Of a DNA stretch of 10,422 nucleotides, positions 1 through 6,467 are shown one piece after another. The stretch's first letter is position 1. Each line of letters starts with the position of its first letter. Below the pieces are notes generated by a model. It was not told where the DNA came from. It saw only the letters and a list, made by a program, of their open reading frames with translations, and searched no databases. Made by a program: the position numbers and the translations under genes. The stretch is from Thermoplasmata archaeon (GTDB lineage Archaea; Thermoplasmatota; Thermoplasmata; Thermoplasmatales; Thermoplasmataceae), in NCBI GenBank assembly GCA_021835185.1, contig JAKBQO010000046.1, forward strand, positions 1 to 10,422, given 5' to 3'.

Positions 1-2
1 CC

Positions 3-713
3 GATCTACTCATAGGAATTTCACTGTTAGCAATGGGAATGGTATTTATTTCGGGAACAATAAGGGTATCACACCGCAGCCTAGTCAAAAATGGATTTGG
101 GGGCACCATTAAAATCATAAAAAATATAATACCATTTCTTTTACTGACTATGCTATTAAATGGTCTTTTTGTTGCTCTGGATGTTTTTGCATCGGGCCTC
201 ATTTACATAGTAATGCATGCCACATCAATCTACTATACATTTTTCATAGCAGGATTTCCTGCTGGCATGCTTGTGGGTGGTTTAATATCTATGCAATCCT
301 TTTTCAAAGGTTACCTGAACAGTAATAAGCTTCTGGCATTTTATGTTTTTATTGTGGGAGGAATATTCGTACTAATTTCCTTTAATAGAGTACCTATTTT
401 GGATGGAATTGGAACATTTGTCTTAGGAATAATTCTGGCTTTTATTAATATTTATATTGAAACAATGATAATGAATTCCATACCCAGCAGCATTACTGGA
501 AAATTTAATTCCCTTACAGCCATGTTTTCTGTCAGTGCCTCACCTGTTATGGCATTTGTTTTTGGATACCTATCAAAATTCCTCTATTTCCCTTATATAA
601 TTACTATCGTAGGAATCATTATGGTATTTACCTCTCTAATTGTAATACAAATAATGGATAGTTTTAACAAAGCAATGAAAAAAGTAGAACAAGAGAATCC
701 GGAACTCTTTTGA
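3..713 (+). CDS. MFS transporter, C-terminal half (5' end outside window)
   Basis: This is the C-terminal part of a major facilitator superfamily permease in the cytoplasmic membrane, probably an exporter. The frame is open to the left edge, so the first in-window ATG (33) is not the true start; 236 residues are visible. The hydrophobic pattern fits TM6 at the very start, a basic central loop (about residues 20-40), then TM7-TM12, ending in a short charged cytoplasmic tail. The stretch from about residue 155, with polar SIPSSITGKFNS before the TM11 segment SVSASPVMAFVFGYL, resembles the 'P..(R)GR..s......aP.g....G' signature of the EntS/macrolide-efflux-like MFS_3 branch, with GK in place of GR. 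Substrate cannot be told. It is convergent with the next gene and no operon partner is visible. Family assignment is fairly secure; the subfamily is inference. Confidence 0.8.
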   Translation, partial: DLLIGISLLAMGMVFISGTIRVSHRSLVKNGFGGTIKIIKNIIPFLLLTMLLNGLFVALDVFASGLIYIVMHATSIYYTFFIAGFPAGMLVGGLISMQSFFKGYLNSNKLLAFYVFIVGGIFVLISFNRVPILDGIGTFVLGIILAFINIYIETMIMNSIPSSITGKFNSLTAMFSVSASPVMAFVFGYLSKFLYFPYIITIVGIIMVFTSLIVIQIMDSFNKAMKKVEQENPELF

Positions 714-789
714 AATGTATAATTTTCATTCATTGGATTTTAAGTTGATTAAGAGATAAGGGCGTGTAAGGTTGGGCCTAATTCTGCTG

Positions 790-822
790 CATGGAGATTA
801 AACCATATCCCTTTTCTCCATG
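790..822. repeat. Inverted repeat, 8-bp stem, 18-nt loop
   Basis: CATGGAGA (790-797) pairs perfectly with TCTCCATG (815-822). The right arm runs directly into the palindrome CATGATCATG (819-828). It lies downstream of the MFS gene, so it could be an RNA hairpin in the 3' UTR or a relic of a mobile element end. Function is unknown. Confidence 0.5.
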
Positions 823-964
823 ATCATGTCTAATTCATTTTTCCCAATGCAGAGTGGAAGAAATTAAAACCGTCTTCATAAGTCTCCTAGACATTCCACG
901 ATGTGTTATTCTTTAGTTGGCTCCTCTTTCCTTCCTTTATAGTAAAATATTTCAATCATGCTTC

Positions 965-989
965 ATCTATAAACTAAACAATTATAGAT
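965..989. repeat. Inverted repeat, 8-bp stem, 9-nt loop
   Basis: ATCTATAA (965-972) and TTATAGAT (982-989) are perfect reverse complements separated by 9 nt. The element lies about 30 bp past the stop of the leftward 136-aa gene, a position compatible with a 3' hairpin. Archaeal terminators usually need only T-tracts, so a terminator role is not established. Confidence 0.5.
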
Positions 990-1017
990 TAAAAGGAATT
1001 GTATGGCCTAATGAGCC

Positions 1018-1428
1018 TTATTTTATAATTCCGGTTTTCAATATTGCTCTTTGAAAATTTATAAGATGCTTCAATTCTCTGTCAGGCATCACACTCATAT
1101 ATTCCTTTGAGAAGGTTACTTCCGTATCCCATTTTGCATGGAAGCCGGTTACTATGAATGTTATCTCCCTTATATCTAAATCTTCTGGCAAGTCCGAATA
1201 CACGCCCACCATGCCATCCTTATCCAATTTCGTATAACTGCTAAATGTGACTGTATACGTAGTGTCACCTGACTTATAATCTATATTGTTTGACTTTCCT
1301 GCATTTGTGATCAGGATATTCAGAATGTCTGGAGAAAGTATATTTATGCTGCCTTTTGGAAAATTCTCACTTAATTTGCCATAATTCTTATTTGCTTCCT
1401 TTTCAAAGGAACTTATTTCATCAACCAT
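1018..1428 (-). CDS. Hypothetical protein, 136 aa
   Basis: I do not recognise this protein. It is soluble with mixed charge. The N-terminal 20 residues are polar and probably helical (SSFEKEANKNYGKL). The middle (about residues 50-112) alternates hydrophobic and polar residues in a way suggesting beta strands (TTYTVTFSSYTKL, REITFIVTGFHAKW). A C-terminal helix (about 116-132) is rich in Lys, Leu and Arg. No signal peptide, membrane segment or catalytic motif is evident. The ATG start is supported by a TATA-like box centred about 25 nt upstream, fitting a leaderless transcript. Upstream, however, the same frame continues for about 180 codons interrupted by stops, so this ORF could instead be the surviving 3' end of a longer decayed gene. 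It is convergent with the MFS gene. Confidence 0.55.
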   Translation of the reverse strand: MVDEISSFEKEANKNYGKLSENFPKGSINILSPDILNILITNAGKSNNIDYKSGDTTYTVTFSSYTKLDKDGMVGVYSDLPEDLDIREITFIVTGFHAKWDTEVTFSKEYMSVMPDRELKHLINFQRAILKTGIIK

Positions 1429-1964
1429 ACATTCAAAATTTGAAAGTGCATATAAACCTATGTATTGTCATAAACATCTTAACAAGTTTAAAAAAGGCTC
1501 CATTTCAATAGATGATAGTAAATACCTTCGTGAATCTGATATCCTGGTATAGTGCTTTTATAGACTGGAATCCTCACTGTCTATAGGTATCCTGGAAACT
1601 TTTTCTATTTCTCCCTTAATGTCATGGTTTTTCTTCTGTTGATGAATTTCGGAATGTTGAATTTGGATGTGAAAGTAATCATTATCGCATTCTGTATGCA
1701 ATATATTGACGTTGAATGTATTGTGCAATAGTCATTACCATTATATTAGAAAATCTACTATGGCATCACTGATAAATACCTTTTTCCAGTAATTTACAAC
1801 ATTGATAAAATGAGAGATTACTAACTGTATAGGGTGTTCCAACTTTTCGAGATCGTGGGCTATGTGTCTAGTATTATATGGCCAGGTAGAAACTTTTCAC
1901 TCACTTTTATCTCCCAGCTTACGAAAATAGGATTGCCACTCGCAAATGTTAAATCCGGAATCAT
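1429..1964 (-). pseudogene. Possible decayed 5' part of the downstream hypothetical gene
   Basis: This ~540-bp stretch has no intact gene. On the minus strand the reading frame of the 136-aa gene can be followed upstream to about 1962 with six stop codons (three of them clustered near 1733-1743), fewer than I would expect by chance in DNA this AT-rich. The open pieces look protein-like: one contains HIAHDLEKLEHPIQLVISHF, another HNTFNVNILHTECDNDYFHI. In the neighbouring frame an ATG at 1964 opens a 34-codon peptide beginning MIPDLTFASGNPIFVSWEIK and stopping at 1860-1862. It reads like a genuine N-terminus that would need one frameshift to join the first frame. I recognise no family. A weak 7-bp inverted repeat (1559-1565 / 1579-1585) lies inside. 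The other reading is plain non-coding DNA. Confidence 0.3.
1449..1457 (-). promoter_or_regulatory. TATA-like box for the 136-aa gene
   Basis: On the minus strand the sequence reads GTTTATATG, centred about 25 nt before the ATG at 1428. That spacing puts the expected transcription start at the start codon, as in leaderless archaeal genes. If the upstream pseudogene idea is right, the match could be accidental. Confidence 0.45.
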
Positions 1965-1971
1965 AATTATG

Positions 1972-1981
1972 ATAATAATAT
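1972..1981 (+). promoter_or_regulatory. Candidate TATA box for the MutS-like operon
   Basis: ATAATAATAT is the most TATA-like element before the first MutS-like gene. A start about 25 nt downstream would give a leader of roughly 40 nt, consistent with this gene having a Shine-Dalgarno sequence rather than being leaderless. The match is weak and several A/T runs nearby could substitute. Confidence 0.25.
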
Positions 1982-2033
1982 GGATGGAGTTCCATTAACT
2001 GCCACGATGCTGATGACTCCTGCAGAATAGAGT

Positions 2034-2042
2034 GGAAGTGAT
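2034..2042 (+). promoter_or_regulatory. Shine-Dalgarno site supporting a TTG start
   Basis: GGAAGTGAT differs by one base from GGAGGTGAT, the sequence complementary to the usual 16S rRNA 3' end. It ends 3 nt before the TTG at 2046. The same frame has a stop at 2028-2030 and no in-frame ATG until well inside the protein, so this site decides the start. Confidence 0.55.
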
Positions 2043-2045
2043 ACA

Positions 2046-3560
2046 TTGACATTTGAAAGTATAATATTCAGGAGTAATAAAGCCATTGATGAAATTGACC
2101 ATAAAAATGAGTTATTTGAAGATTTGTCGCTTAAAATAATCTTTAAAGGCATTCTGGGAAACACAAATAACCAGGATTTTGAAGAAGTATTATATAAACC
2201 ATTAGATAGCATAGAGGATATCCTATACAGGCAGCAAATTTTTAATGATTTACGAAGTCCACAAATATTTAATGCTATAAAACAATTTTCCGAAACATCA
2301 TCCACCATTTTCTACAATATTGGGAAATTAGGTGATTTATACAACCTCCAAAGAGAACGATGGCTCCTGGATTCTGTTTACATTTACTGCAATGCCCTTA
2401 AGCATTTATATAATGAATTGAATGAACCTTCCATAGTATCAGAGGGACTAATAGGTATTAGAGAATATATTGGACAGTATATGGAATCAAAGGAATTCAA
2501 ATCTCTCGAAGATGAAACTAGAGAACTGGAAATGGATCTTTCTTCTATCAAGTATATGATGACAATCAAGGGTGTAAAAATAACTGTACGAAAAGATCAG
2601 GAGTCCGATAATTATGCCACAGAAGTGGAGAAAATATTTTCCAAATTTCTTGATGGAGACATTGTAGATTCTGGAAAGAATTTAAAATATGGATTTGGCC
2701 ATGTTGAGGCAGCCCTTGTTGAACTGGTATCATCCCTTTACCCGAAGCAATTTAACAGGTTAAAGGAATTTTACAGAAGAAGATTAAATTTTCTGGAGCC
2801 TACTATAGCCCGGTTCATGCATGAAATTGATTTTTACCTAAAATATTTAAAATATATAGAGCCAATGGAAGAAAACGGGCTTTCATTCTGCATTCCCCAG
2901 ATACAACAGGACCCACAGAGAATGTATTGCATTGATTTCTTTGATGTTGCACTGGCGAAAAAACTTGCCGATCATAAGAGGATCCCAGTTCTAAATAGCA
3001 TTATGGCTGATCAAGATTCACGTATAATTATTGTTACAGGACCAAATAATGGAGGCAAAACCACCTTCGCTAGAGCCTTTGGACAGGCACATTATCTCGC
3101 CCTGCTTGGATTCCCCATCCCCGGTAAAAATGCAAGCATATTAAAAGTTGATAGAATATACTCACATTTTGAGAAATCTGAGGTTCCAGAAAATGCTATT
3201 GGAAGACTGGAGGAAGAATTGGAAAGAATGCATTACATACTTGATAATGCAACCGGTAAAAGCCTTATTATTGTCAATGAGATGCTAAGTTCTACAACAC
3301 TCAAGGATGGTATAGAAATCGGTAAAAACATAATAGGGAAAATACGTGAAAAGGGTTCTTTATGCCTTTACGTAACGTTTATACATGAACTGGCTGAATT
3401 GCCGGGAACCAGAAGTTATGTTAGCCAGGTTGACAAAAAAAATCCAGAGATGAGAACCTATAGAATATTACCCACAAAATCTGACGGCATGGCCTATGCT
3501 AAGGCACTGGCGGAGAAATACGGGGTCACGTATGAGATGTTAAGGAGGAGAATTTCATGA
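2046..3560 (+). CDS. MutS-related ATPase (first of tandem pair), 504 aa
   Basis: This is a MutS-family ATPase with the C-terminal domain V but without the N-terminal mismatch-recognition domain. Residues 1 to about 315 are mostly helical, with a DSIEDILYRQ motif near 54-63 that recurs in the partner protein, as in the MutS core/lever region. The ATPase core shows Walker A GPNNGGKTT at 332-340, a Walker B-like strand ending in IIVNE (407-412) instead of the hhhhDE of MutS, SSTT at 415-418 matching the MutS D-loop region, and THY/HEL-like TFIHELAEL at 444-452. The C-terminus (GMAYAKALAEKYGV) resembles the MutS 'YG...A..AG.P' ending. Residues 227-275 resemble the clamp/lever helices. It starts with TTG behind a good Shine-Dalgarno site and overlaps the next gene by 4 nt. 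No Smr or endonuclease domain is visible. The role could be DNA repair, recombination or branched-DNA handling; which is unknown. Confidence 0.85.
   Translation: MTFESIIFRSNKAIDEIDHKNELFEDLSLKIIFKGILGNTNNQDFEEVLYKPLDSIEDILYRQQIFNDLRSPQIFNAIKQFSETSSTIFYNIGKLGDLYNLQRERWLLDSVYIYCNALKHLYNELNEPSIVSEGLIGIREYIGQYMESKEFKSLEDETRELEMDLSSIKYMMTIKGVKITVRKDQESDNYATEVEKIFSKFLDGDIVDSGKNLKYGFGHVEAALVELVSSLYPKQFNRLKEFYRRRLNFLEPTIARFMHEIDFYLKYLKYIEPMEENGLSFCIPQIQQDPQRMYCIDFFDVALAKKLADHKRIPVLNSIMADQDSRIIIVTGPNNGGKTTFARAFGQAHYLALLGFPIPGKNASILKVDRIYSHFEKSEVPENAIGRLEEELERMHYILDNATGKSLIIVNEMLSSTTLKDGIEIGKNIIGKIREKGSLCLYVTFIHELAELPGTRSYVSQVDKKNPEMRTYRILPTKSDGMAYAKALAEKYGVTYEMLRRRIS
3542..3550 (+). promoter_or_regulatory. 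Strong Shine-Dalgarno site for the second MutS-like gene
   Basis: AAGGAGGAG lies within the last codons of the first gene, 6 nt before the ATG at 3557. Together with the ATGA overlap it indicates translational coupling of the two ATPases. Confidence 0.8.
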
Positions 3561-5059
3561 TAAAAACATATCTTCTAGACTATAATGGAATAAAACATCA
3601 TACTGATACGCTCCCTTGGAACAGTAATGCACTGATAAATGATCTGGGCCTAAAACCAATACTTAACATCATGGCATCCGGTGATGAATTCCTTCTTAAA
3701 AATTCTACAGCATTTCTCCTTAACAGTGCTGATTCCATTGATGAAATCATATACAGGCAGGAAATCTTGAAAGATTTCATTGAAAATAATGAAATCGCAC
3801 TGAAAATATACGAGATTGCCAGTTCATTTTTAAAAGAGGCTCAGAAACAGTTTTTCTGGTTTAGCAATAATGAATCACTTTCAATGCAGATATCAATAGA
3901 CGTTCTCAAATTGTTTGCAAAGCAGATGGATCAAATAAGAGAAATTATGTCGATAATAAGTAAAAAAATAAAATCTAGAGGATTGAAAAAATTTAATCAT
4001 GTTGTTACGGAAGTATTCCATAGTGAATATATGCAAGAGATATTAAATAATCTAGAAAGGCTTCAATTCAAAGATGGAATTACTCTCAGTGTGTCACTTG
4101 GAATGGGCAATGAGGGCAAAGACTACATACTTCATAAACCCGGTGTTAAGAAAAAGAACATAAAGAAAATTATGGGTGAAACAATTGAACAGCACTATAC
4201 TTACACACTAGCTGACAGAGACATAAGTGGCGGGGAGGAGATAGTGGATATAAGAAATAGGGGGATAAGAAGTGCTGCCATGGCATTGAAAAAATCAGCC
4301 GAAAACAGCATGAAATTTTTTAAGGATCTCAGAAGTGAAATTGGTTTTTACCTCGCTTCTCTTAATCTCCTTGAGGAAATCAAAAAAAGATCTGGCAGAT
4401 ACTGTTTTCCTGAGCCACTTGAAATAGGAACCGATAAGCTTAGATTTAATGGATTATATGAACTCGGGCTTATGCTGGCCACAAAATCTACAGTAGTTCC
4501 AAACAATATTGATGGGGACGGCAAAAGGCTATTTGTAATAACAGGCACAAACAGGGGCGGGAAATCAACATTTTTAAGAAGCATAGGACAGGCACAATTG
4601 TTAATGCAGTGTGGAATGTTTGTGCCCGCTGAAAGTTTCATCAGTAGCATTGTTACAGGTATATTCACACATTTCAAACATGAAGAGGATATTACAATGG
4701 AACGGGGCAAATTCGATGATGAACTTTCAATGATGAATGATATAGCCGCCTATATTAGAAAAAACGGAATGCTCCTGTTTAATGAATCATTTTCTTCAAC
4801 GAACACACGTGAGGGTTCAGAAATAGCAATGCAGATTACTAATGCATTATTGGAAAATGGAATAAGAATATTTTTTGTATCTCATTTATATGAATTTGCG
4901 TCTGCTATGATGGATCAGAATGATACCAGTTCAATGTTTCTAATTGCTGAAAGAACGAATGCTGGGGAACATACATATAAGATAATACAGGGAAGCCCAT
5001 CAGTGACTGGCCATGGTATGGATTTATATAAAAAAATATTTAATACTTCTGGGCGATAA
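3557..5059 (+). CDS. MutS-related ATPase (second of tandem pair), 500 aa
   Basis: This is a paralogue-like partner of the preceding protein, again MutS domain V with a helical N-terminal region and no mismatch-binding domain. DSIDEIIYRQEIL (59-71) matches the equivalent motif of the first protein. Residues 85-275 are helical, with a basic patch at 196-206 (GVKKKNIKKIM). The ATPase core has Walker A GTNRGGKST at 330-338, Walker B-like MLLFNE (405-410), SFSSTNTREG (411-420) at the MutS signature/D-loop position, and VSHLYEFA (441-448) at the place of the MutS THxHEL switch. As in the partner, Asn replaces the Walker B Asp while the Glu is kept. The C-terminus has SVTGHGMDLYKKI in place of MutS 'SYGI..A'. 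Sharing ATG/TGA bases with the first gene and a strong Shine-Dalgarno site suggests equimolar production. MutS ATPases work as dimers with composite sites, so a heterodimer is a reasonable inference. Confidence 0.85.
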   Translation: MIKTYLLDYNGIKHHTDTLPWNSNALINDLGLKPILNIMASGDEFLLKNSTAFLLNSADSIDEIIYRQEILKDFIENNEIALKIYEIASSFLKEAQKQFFWFSNNESLSMQISIDVLKLFAKQMDQIREIMSIISKKIKSRGLKKFNHVVTEVFHSEYMQEILNNLERLQFKDGITLSVSLGMGNEGKDYILHKPGVKKKNIKKIMGETIEQHYTYTLADRDISGGEEIVDIRNRGIRSAAMALKKSAENSMKFFKDLRSEIGFYLASLNLLEEIKKRSGRYCFPEPLEIGTDKLRFNGLYELGLMLATKSTVVPNNIDGDGKRLFVITGTNRGGKSTFLRSIGQAQLLMQCGMFVPAESFISSIVTGIFTHFKHEEDITMERGKFDDELSMMNDIAAYIRKNGMLLFNESFSSTNTREGSEIAMQITNALLENGIRIFFVSHLYEFASAMMDQNDTSSMFLIAERTNAGEHTYKIIQGSPSVTGHGMDLYKKIFNTSGR

Positions 5060-5245
5060 GTTCCAACCCTAAAGATAGTGGTAAAACTATGGAAACACAT
5101 ATTGTTTTACGCAATATATTCTTCTGAATTATTTCAGACAGGAATGAAAGAAACTGGATGATATATTACTCCATGTTGATCGTATCTGGTTGATCAGATT
5201 TCATAGTATGATAGAATTCAAATCGAGAGAATCTACTGGGAATTT

Positions 5246-5264
5246 TTGAAATAAAAGATTTCAA
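5246..5264. repeat. Inverted repeat, 7-bp stem, 5-nt loop
   Basis: TTGAAAT (5246-5252) and ATTTCAA (5258-5264) are perfect reverse complements around AAAAG. It sits in the 280-bp gap (5060-5339) between the convergent second MutS-like gene and the DUF996-like gene, so a 3'-end hairpin is possible. I see no gene in this gap. Confidence 0.4.
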
Positions 5265-5339
5265 GATAATGCCAAATGGGGAGTTCTAAATATTATACCC
5301 TCCAACCAGTTAATACATTAATAAATTATCAGATAAAAT

Positions 5340-5969
5340 TTAAATCATACCATCCCCTTGATTCTGAGCCGCGTCCTGATCGATAACTACCGGCTTCGCT
5401 TCTGTGGGAAGTTTGTTGAAACTGATTATCAGTAGAATGATTCCTATTAAAATAAGTATAATGCCGACTAATATTACAGTAAGGATAACACCAATAAGCA
5501 ATAACAGTGCACCTGTATGAAAATCATCTATTCCGGTTAGTTCATACACACTATTATATGCTAAATATTCGAATATAACAGATACTAAAACTGCCATAAC
5601 TACAAGGAAAAGTGTCAAAAATATCATTCCAATTGCTGATACAGAAATACGTGATATTGCATTAGGGGGTCCACTAGTCGTGGTAAATGCTACAGGAAGC
5701 AATAGTAGAATTATCACTATTGCACTAATGGTACCAAGTACTATCCCAGAAATCAAGCTGTATAACATATATTTGAAAGGTTTTTGGTTTCCATAATAAT
5801 TTGATATTGATTTTAGGGAAAGAAATAACAGAATTAATCCAATTATTGAAATAATAAATCCTAATCCATTCGTTAATATATTTGCGCCAGTTCCGACGAA
5901 TTGTAGAATAATTCCTAAAATGCCGTATGTACGAGCGGATTCCAGTTCTGGTATATTTTGTTTATACAT
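5340..5969 (-). CDS. DUF996-like integral membrane protein, 209 aa
   Basis: This is a multi-pass membrane protein of unknown function. After a short polar N-terminus with SARTYGILGII (11-21) there are hydrophobic segments at about 16-30, 36-52, 70-96, 110-136 and a long one at 153-185, which may be two helices or one helix with a re-entrant turn. It ends in a hydrophilic 25-residue tail rich in Asp, Gln and Gly. The pattern of a Gly-Ile-Leu-rich first hairpin followed by LKSISNYYG and F(K) before the next helix resembles the archaeal DUF996 family, recalled from memory. No catalytic residues are evident. The ATG start is supported by a TATA-rich element centred about 26 nt upstream, implying a leaderless transcript. 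It is convergent with the MutS-like operon and stands alone. Confidence 0.75.
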   Translation of the reverse strand: MYKQNIPELESARTYGILGIILQFVGTGANILTNGLGFIISIIGLILLFLSLKSISNYYGNQKPFKYMLYSLISGIVLGTISAIVIILLLLPVAFTTTSGPPNAISRISVSAIGMIFLTLFLVVMAVLVSVIFEYLAYNSVYELTGIDDFHTGALLLLIGVILTVILVGIILILIGIILLIISFNKLPTEAKPVVIDQDAAQNQGDGMI

Positions 5970-5987
5970 ATTATTAAGGTTAACAAA

Positions 5988-6006
5988 TATATCTATATAA
6001 TATATT
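5988..6006. promoter_or_regulatory. TATA-rich element, possibly bidirectional
   Basis: This nearly symmetric run of A/T (ATATATCTATATAATATAT) is centred about 26 nt upstream of the leftward ATG at 5969 and about 26 nt upstream of the rightward ATG at 6024. Both spacings fit leaderless archaeal transcription, so one box could serve both directions. A second box, GATATAAATA, lies at 6011-6020 for the rightward strand. Confidence 0.5.
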
Positions 6007-6023
6007 CGTTGATATAAATAGCA

Positions 6024-6164
6024 ATGCGCAAAAATGATTTGAGAAACTATATAATCAAAAATTTGAGGTGGATATCTTTACATATGAAAAAGGAGCGATT
6101 CTCTCATATTTTTAATACGATGATATCTGGTGATCTGCACCATTTATTTATTGGACAGTTATAA
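6024..6164 (+). CDS. Small ORF, 46 aa, uncertain
   Basis: This is a short, strongly basic peptide starting MRKNDLRNYIIKNLRW, with no recognised domain. Support is limited to promoter position: the TATA-rich element sits at the right distance for a leaderless message. An in-frame ATG at 6084 preceded by GAGGTGGAT (6065-6073) is an alternative start giving 26 residues. Its end overlaps the next frame, which carries the transposase remnant, so it could be an out-of-frame piece of the same decayed element. It may not be expressed. Confidence 0.3.
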   Translation: MRKNDLRNYIIKNLRWISLHMKKERFSHIFNTMISGDLHHLFIGQL

Positions 6165-6384
6165 TAGAGATAAAGAAGAGTCCATAGGGGATTTTGCACA
6201 TTTTTTGCACACACAGAAAAAAATGGTGATATGTATACTTCGGAAACTCTGGGGTAAACAGAAAGTACTGATTGTCATAGAATCATTCACTGCAACACAC
6301 ATTTCGGAGCTGTATAGAGGTTATGAAGTATCAGAGGCACAGTTCCAGAGATGGAAGGATAAACAACTGCGCAGGCATTCATAA
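6130..6384 (+). pseudogene. Transposase OrfA-like helix-turn-helix remnant
   Basis: The C-terminal half of this 84-codon frame (about residues 43-78) reads like the N-terminal helix-turn-helix of IS3-type OrfA transposases: KQKVLIVIESFTATHISELY followed by GYEVSEAQFQRWKDK, matching the usual '(K)..vl..l....i.el.r.y.vs..qf..WK'. The first 42 codons do not resemble such a protein, and the nominal GTG start at 6130 is unconvincing; an in-frame ATG at 6223 is better placed. The frame stops right after the HTH, with no catalytic DDE domain in the window and no terminal inverted repeats that I could find. It is best read as a fragment of an insertion sequence. Which IS family is inference. Confidence 0.45.
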
Positions 6385-6467
6385 GAGATATATCTAAAAT
6401 ATTAATAGTACATATCAATCCAAGTAAGTCCATAAATTTTGCATAACTCATATCTGATATTAATGCA

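Larger units (their letters stand above)
714..1017. other. Gene-free gap between convergent genes
   Basis: The gap lies between the MFS stop and the stop of the leftward hypothetical gene. I see no convincing ORF. It holds two perfect inverted repeats (listed separately) and a 10-bp palindrome, CATGATCATG, at 819-828. On the minus strand a frame over roughly 724-905 shows fragments interrupted by two stops, possibly a decayed gene, but nothing recognisable. Confidence 0.6.

Noticed and set aside
1540..1595. Direct repeat TATCCTGG at 1540-1547 and 1588-1595
   Set aside because: Two 8-bp copies 48 bp apart in AT-rich DNA are easily chance, with no further copies to suggest an array.
2005..2020. 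CTGATGA resembling C/D-box RNA elements before the first MutS-like gene
   Set aside because: The C box lacks the leading purine, and no paired D, C' and D' boxes with sensible spacing were found.
1967..2308. 113-codon minus-strand open frame over the start of the first MutS-like gene
   Set aside because: It lies mostly antisense to a well-supported gene, has Ser/Leu-rich composition typical of a reverse frame, and no promoter or recognisable domain.
4348..4710. 120-codon minus-strand open frame within the second MutS-like gene
   Set aside because: It is fully antisense to the conserved ATPase domain, so its openness follows from the coding constraint of the real gene.
5207..5242. Minus-strand stretch reading FPVDSLDLNSII, faintly like the IS630 transposase motif 'YSPDLNPIE'
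   Set aside because: The match is a handful of residues, the frame is broken by stops on both sides, and no other transposase motif is nearby.
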